NCBI GenBank assembly: GCA_015228995.1
Contig: JADGCM010000001.1
Span: 1-46,469 of the forward strand
Direction: 5' to 3'
Source: Magnetococcales bacterium
GTDB taxonomy: Bacteria > Pseudomonadota > Magnetococcia > Magnetococcales > JADGCH01
DNA length: 46,469 nucleotides
Shown: positions 43,086 through 46,469 of the stretch, piece after piece
Position numbering within the stretch: the first letter of the stretch is position 1
Layout of the letters: every line of letters begins with the position of its first letter
Translations under genes and position numbers: made by a program
The notes under the pieces: generated by a model
Database searches by the model: none
What the model was told of the DNA's origin: nothing
The model's input: only the letters and a program-made list of their open reading frames with translations

Positions 43086-45023
43086 ATGAGCACAGTAAAC
43101 AGTTACCCAGTCCCAACAGAAGTTGCTTCCCACGCCCACATTGACGCGTCGGGTTATCAGGCTATGTATCAGCGTTCCGTCACCGACCCGGAAGGGTTCT
43201 GGGCGGAACAGGCTACCCAGCTGATCCACTGGTTCAAACCATGGGATCGGGTGTTGGAGTATGATTTCTCCAAGGCACAAATCCGTTGGTTTGATGGTGC
43301 CCGCACCAATGTTGCCTATAATTGTCTCGATCGCCATTTGGCGACTCGGGGAGATCAGGTCGCTATCATTTGGGAAGCAGACGATCCGTCACAGGGCAAA
43401 AAAGTGACTTATCGCGAGCTGCACGAGCAAGTCTGTCGTTTTGCCAATGCACTCAAGGCACGTAATGTCCATCGTGGCGATCGGGTTTGTATCTATATGC
43501 CAATGATCCCGGAAGCGGCGGTGGCGATGTTGGCTTGTGCGCGCATCGGTGCCGTTCATTCGGTGGTGTTTGGTGGCTTTTCGCCAGAATCACTCAAGGA
43601 TCGCATTCTTGACTCCGATTGCCGGGTGGTTATCACCGCCGATGAGGGGGTGCGTGGAGGACGGCCAGTGCCACTGCGGCGTAATGTCGACCAGTCCCTG
43701 CTCTCTTGTCCCAATGTCCACACCGTGTTTACGATCCGTCACACCGGTGGCCATGTCTCCTGGCAGGAGGGGCGTGATGTTTGGTATCACGAGGCCATGG
43801 CAGCGGCTGCCACGGAATGTGCCGCCGAAGAGATGGAAGCCGAGGATCCATTATTCATTCTCTATACCTCGGGTTCGACCGGCAAGCCGAAAGGGGTGCT
43901 ACACACCACCGGTGGTTATATCCTCTACGCGGCCATTACCCACAAATACATCTTTGACTATCACGACGGTGATATTTATTGGTGTACCGCAGATGTTGGT
44001 TGGGTGACCGGGCACACCTACATCGTCTACGGACCACTGGCCAATGGCGCCACCACCCTGATGTTTGAGGGCATTCCTAACTATCCAGATGGTTCGCGAC
44101 TGTGGCAGGTGGTGGATAAATACCAAGTCAATATCTTCTACACTGCTCCCACGGCGATTCGTGCCTTAATGGCGTTGGGAGACGATCCGGTACGTAAGAC
44201 CAGCCGTCGTTCATTGCGTCTGCTGGGAAGTGTCGGTGAGCCGATTAACCCGGAGGCCTGGGAATGGTATTACCACACCGTGGGTGAGGGACGCTGCCCC
44301 ATCGTCGATACTTGGTGGCAAACTGAGACCGGTGGCATCTTGATCACCCCATTGGCGGGTGCAATCGCCCTTAAACCGGGTTCGGCAACACGCCCCTTCT
44401 TCGGTGTGGTACCCGCCATTGTTGATAGCAGTGGTCAAGTTTTGGAGGGTCCATGCAGTGGTAACTTGGTCATTACCAAGCCCTGGCCCGGTATGATGCG
44501 TACCGTGTATGGAGATCACCAACGTTTCTTCAATACCTACTTCTCGACCTATCCGGGCACCTATTTCAGTGGCGATGGTTGCCGTCGTGACGAAGATGGT
44601 TATTACTGGATCACCGGTCGCGTCGACGATGTGATCAATGTTTCTGGCCACCGGTTGGGAACGGCTGAAATCGAGAGTGCCTTGGTACTACATCCATCGG
44701 TAGCCGAGGCTGCTGTGGTCGGTTTTCCTCATCACATAAAAGGGCAGGGCATTTATGCTTACGTGACCCTGATGAAGGGAGTGGAGTCCAGCGATGCCAT
44801 GCGTAAAGAGCTGATCAATCTGGTGCGCAAAGAGATCGGTCCATTTGCCACCATTGATGTCATCCAGTGGGCTCCTGGCCTACCCAAAACTCGTTCTGGT
44901 AAAATTATGCGGCGCATCCTGCGTAAGATTGCTTGTAACGAGTTGGATAGCCTGGGTGATACCTCAACACTCGCTGATCCGACGGTGGTGCAGGATTTGG
45001 TCACCAATCGGCCGAGCACGTAG
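43086..45023 (+). CDS. acs: Acetyl-CoA synthetase
   Basis: Activates acetate to acetyl-CoA via acetyl-AMP in the cytoplasm. The 645-aa protein has the adenylate-forming family motifs YTSGSTGKPKGV (from Y260), VDTWWQTETGG, YFSGDGCRRDEDGYYWITGR and DVINVSGHRLGTAEIESAL, with the catalytic C-terminal Lys606 in PKTRSGKIMRR, the known acetylation target. Length matches Acs (652 aa in E. coli). GAGGA lies 9 nt before ATG 43086. A TATATT -10-like element is visible at 43054-43059 but without a good -35, so activator-dependent expression is possible. 63 bp separates it from the upstream Rossmann gene. Confidence 0.96.
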   Translation: MSTVNSYPVPTEVASHAHIDASGYQAMYQRSVTDPEGFWAEQATQLIHWFKPWDRVLEYDFSKAQIRWFDGARTNVAYNCLDRHLATRGDQVAIIWEADDPSQGKKVTYRELHEQVCRFANALKARNVHRGDRVCIYMPMIPEAAVAMLACARIGAVHSVVFGGFSPESLKDRILDSDCRVVITADEGVRGGRPVPLRRNVDQSLLSCPNVHTVFTIRHTGGHVSWQEGRDVWYHEAMAAAATECAAEEMEAEDPLFILYTSGSTGKPKGVLHTTGGYILYAAITHKYIFDYHDGDIYWCTADVGWVTGHTYIVYGPLANGATTLMFEGIPNYPDGSRLWQVVDKYQVNIFYTAPTAIRALMALGDDPVRKTSRRSLRLLGSVGEPINPEAWEWYYHTVGEGRCPIVDTWWQTETGGILITPLAGAIALKPGSATRPFFGVVPAIVDSSGQVLEGPCSGNLVITKPWPGMMRTVYGDHQRFFNTYFSTYPGTYFSGDGCRRDEDGYYWITGRVDDVINVSGHRLGTAEIESALVLHPSVAEAAVVGFPHHIKGQGIYAYVTLMKGVESSDAMRKELINLVRKEIGPFATIDVIQWAPGLPKTRSGKIMRRILRKIACNELDSLGDTSTLADPTVVQDLVTNRPST

Positions 45024-45036
45024 TTAAGATTCATTA

Positions 45037-45075
45037 TCCCCTCCTCCTCCCTCAACGAAGGAAGGGGAGGGGGCA
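45037..45075. repeat. C/G-rich imperfect palindrome, copy 3, after acs
   Basis: A C-rich arm (CCCCTCCTCCTCCCTC) and a G-rich arm (GAAGGAAGGGGAGGGGG) pair with three mismatches that become G-U pairs in RNA. It follows the acs stop by 13 bp. There is no T-run after it, so a terminator role is not supported. The run of nine G at 45082-45090 follows directly. Confidence 0.5.
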
Positions 45076-45094
45076 GAAGGTGGGGGGGGGTGCC

Positions 45095-45547
45095 GTGGCT
45101 CTATTTACTGAGCGTCTGATGACCTTGAGAGAGAGGTTGCGCACTGAAGAAAATTTATCTAATTTATTCAAATATTTTATGGATAACTTGGCCGAAGACC
45201 CGGAATTTCGCACCTCTTGTGAGTTAACCGAGTTTGATATGCTGTTTGAGGTGATGAGTGCCACCGTACAGGAGCGCATCGGCAAGCAGAAACTCAATAA
45301 GAGTCAATATTTGGCATTGAAACTACCGGAGGATCCCAGCTTCTACCATGCTGTTTGCGGCAAGACGTTTGCGCTGGTGGTCATGGCCTTCTACTTCGAA
45401 GATCTTGGTATGGGGCTGATCGCTTGTAGTGGCAGTGCCGTCAAACCAAGGGGACAGATGATATATGGTCGGTTCACCACCATCAAGACCACCGTGCCCA
45501 AGGATCGACTGTCGATCACTCCAGACCAGTCGCGGCGGTTGCATTAG
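45095..45547 (+). CDS. Hypothetical protein
   Basis: Not recognised. The product is about 150 aa, mostly helical at first (LFTERLMTLRERLRTEENLSNLFKYFMDNLAEDPEF split into two charged helices), then a strand-rich part (FALVVMAFYFEDLGMGLIACSG). No signal peptide or catalytic motif is seen. The start is uncertain: GTG 45080, GTG 45095 and ATG 45119 are all in frame. GTG 45080 would place the nine-G run (45082-45090) inside the coding sequence, where slippage would switch the frame. It ends 7 bp before the end of the convergent SNF2 gene. Confidence 0.6.
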   Translation: MALFTERLMTLRERLRTEENLSNLFKYFMDNLAEDPEFRTSCELTEFDMLFEVMSATVQERIGKQKLNKSQYLALKLPEDPSFYHAVCGKTFALVVMAFYFEDLGMGLIACSGSAVKPRGQMIYGRFTTIKTTVPKDRLSITPDQSRRLH

Positions 45548-45554
45548 GGGTCTG

Positions 45555-46469
45555 TTAATCGATCTGACGCATCAGCGCCAGTAGGTCATCAACAGTGACG
45601 CGGGCGCTGACATCACTACCGTCCAACAGGCTGTCGGCTAGGTCGCGTTTGGTCTGGTGCAGGGCGACGATTTTCTCCTCAATGGTCTGCTTGGTTACCA
45701 AACGATAGATGGTCACCGGCCGCTGTTGGCCGATGCGGTGGGCACGGTCCGAGGCTTGGTCTTCTACCGCTGGGTTCCACCACGGGTCCATGTGGATAAC
45801 ATAGTCTGCCGCTGTCAAATTAAGTCCGGTCCCGCCCGCTTTCAGGCTAATGAGGAACAGATCCCCCTCACCAGACTGAAAGGCTGCGACACGCTCTTTG
45901 CGTTCTTTGGCCGAGGTGCTGCCGTCTAGATACTGGTAAGAGACCGAATGTTGATCAAGATAACCGCGGATAATGGTCAAATGATCGACAAACTGACTGA
46001 ACACCAGTGCTTTGTGGTGGTTGCTTAATAGTTCAGAGACGATATCCCCAAACAACTCCAATTTGGCACTTCCTAAAGTGCTATCCGGTACCACCAAACG
46101 ACTGTTGCAGCAAAAGCGCCGCAGCTTCATGATTTCAGCCAATACCTTTAGGCGATGCACTTCGGTTGGCCCCTGCAACGATTCTAATTGACGCAGCGCA
46201 TTCTGACGCAACACCTCATACATGGCCTTTTCTTCGGCACTGAGGTTCACTTCTAGTACAATCTCGGTACGTGGCGGTAATTCGCTCAATACATGGCTTT
46301 TGAGACGCCGCAGGACAAAGGGTTGAATTAGTTTCTTGAGACGCTGTGCCGCCGCTTTGTCTTGGTATTTCTCAATCGGTGTCGCATACTCACTATTGAA
46401 ACGTTCCTGAGAACCCAATAGACCCGGGTTGATAAACCGAAATAGATTCCACAATTCCGATAGGCGATT
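45555..46469 (-). CDS. SNF2-family helicase, C-terminal part
   Basis: ATP-driven DNA translocase of the SNF2 superfamily, related to RapA and Swi2/Snf2 proteins. Only the last 304 residues are in the window. The frame is open to the final base, and the segment just before the first in-window start (SELWNLFRFINPGLLGS) is the classic SNF2 domain junction, so the start lies beyond the window. The second RecA-like lobe is present: ALVFSQFVDHLTIIRGYL (motif IV), FLISLKAGGTGLNLTAAD (motif V), MDPWWNPAVEDQASDRAHRIGQ (motif VI, with the Arg fingers) and VTIYRLVTKQTIEEKI. No restriction or defence gene is adjacent, and its substrate cannot be told. Confidence 0.93.
   Translation of the reverse strand, partial: NRLSELWNLFRFINPGLLGSQERFNSEYATPIEKYQDKAAAQRLKKLIQPFVLRRLKSHVLSELPPRTEIVLEVNLSAEEKAMYEVLRQNALRQLESLQGPTEVHRLKVLAEIMKLRRFCCNSRLVVPDSTLGSAKLELFGDIVSELLSNHHKALVFSQFVDHLTIIRGYLDQHSVSYQYLDGSTSAKERKERVAAFQSGEGDLFLISLKAGGTGLNLTAADYVIHMDPWWNPAVEDQASDRAHRIGQQRPVTIYRLVTKQTIEEKIVALHQTKRDLADSLLDGSDVSARVTVDDLLALMRQID

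Noticed and set aside
45037..45075. Intrinsic terminator of acs
   Set aside because: The stem is imperfect and no T-run follows; it fits the palindromic repeat family better.
45555..46469. Defence island with a SNF2 helicase
   Set aside because: Only one SNF2 fragment is visible and no nuclease, methylase or other defence gene lies nearby in the window.

Overview
The window looks like chromosomal DNA of a Gram-negative proteobacterium. It carries outer-membrane assembly genes (bamA, skp), lipid A genes (fabZ, lpxA, lpxI), a soluble lytic transglycosylase and a lipoprotein gene. LpxI in place of LpxH, and an RseP that appears to have one PDZ domain, fit an alphaproteobacterial or deep-branching (for example Magnetococcales-like) lineage better than an enterobacterial one. 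This placement is inference only. I saw no tRNA, rRNA, CRISPR array, insertion sequence or phage gene.

Layout. (1) 1-9518, plus strand: a tightly packed run cdsA(partial)-dxr-rseP-bamA-skp-fabZ-lpxA-lpxI-trmJ-rsmE, joined by start/stop overlaps. It covers phospholipid and isoprenoid precursors, envelope proteolysis, outer-membrane assembly, lipid A and RNA methylation. lpxD and lpxB, often found in such clusters, are absent. (2) 9486-12199, minus: maeB (malic enzyme with a phosphotransacetylase-like domain), preceded by a small secreted protein. (3) 12356-21823: a divergent cluster of the alpha-E / circularly permuted ATP-grasp / transglutaminase / DUF2126 amidoligase type. It holds two versions of the ATP-grasp plus alpha-E pair, one as separate genes and one fused, and two transglutaminase proteins. 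It probably builds or attaches an unidentified peptide-like product and is the most intriguing part of the window. (4) 21891-26358, minus: a MASE1-PAS-PAS hybrid histidine kinase with gloB right behind it. (5) 26640-32668: tadA, a secreted Cys-rich protein, an HD phosphohydrolase, then cupin - small ORF - ftsY - slt on the minus strand. (6) 32858-37542, plus: a Sel1-repeat gene broken by a one-base frameshift, a glycosyltransferase that seems to start at CTG, a lipoprotein and queG. (7) 37535-41280, minus: arsR-acr3-gapdh-arsJ, with a clear promoter and operator. (8) 41435-46469: ychF, a Rossmann-type putative molybdenum-carrier protein, acs, an unknown protein, and the C-terminal part of a SNF2 helicase running off the window.

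Two repeat families stand out: a C/G-rich palindrome at three sites (one inside the end of trmJ, one a perfect 21-bp stem just before ychF), and a ~50-bp sequence found twice upstream of minus-strand genes. Many genes use TTG, GTG or CTG starts overlapping or abutting the upstream stop, so translational coupling looks widespread.
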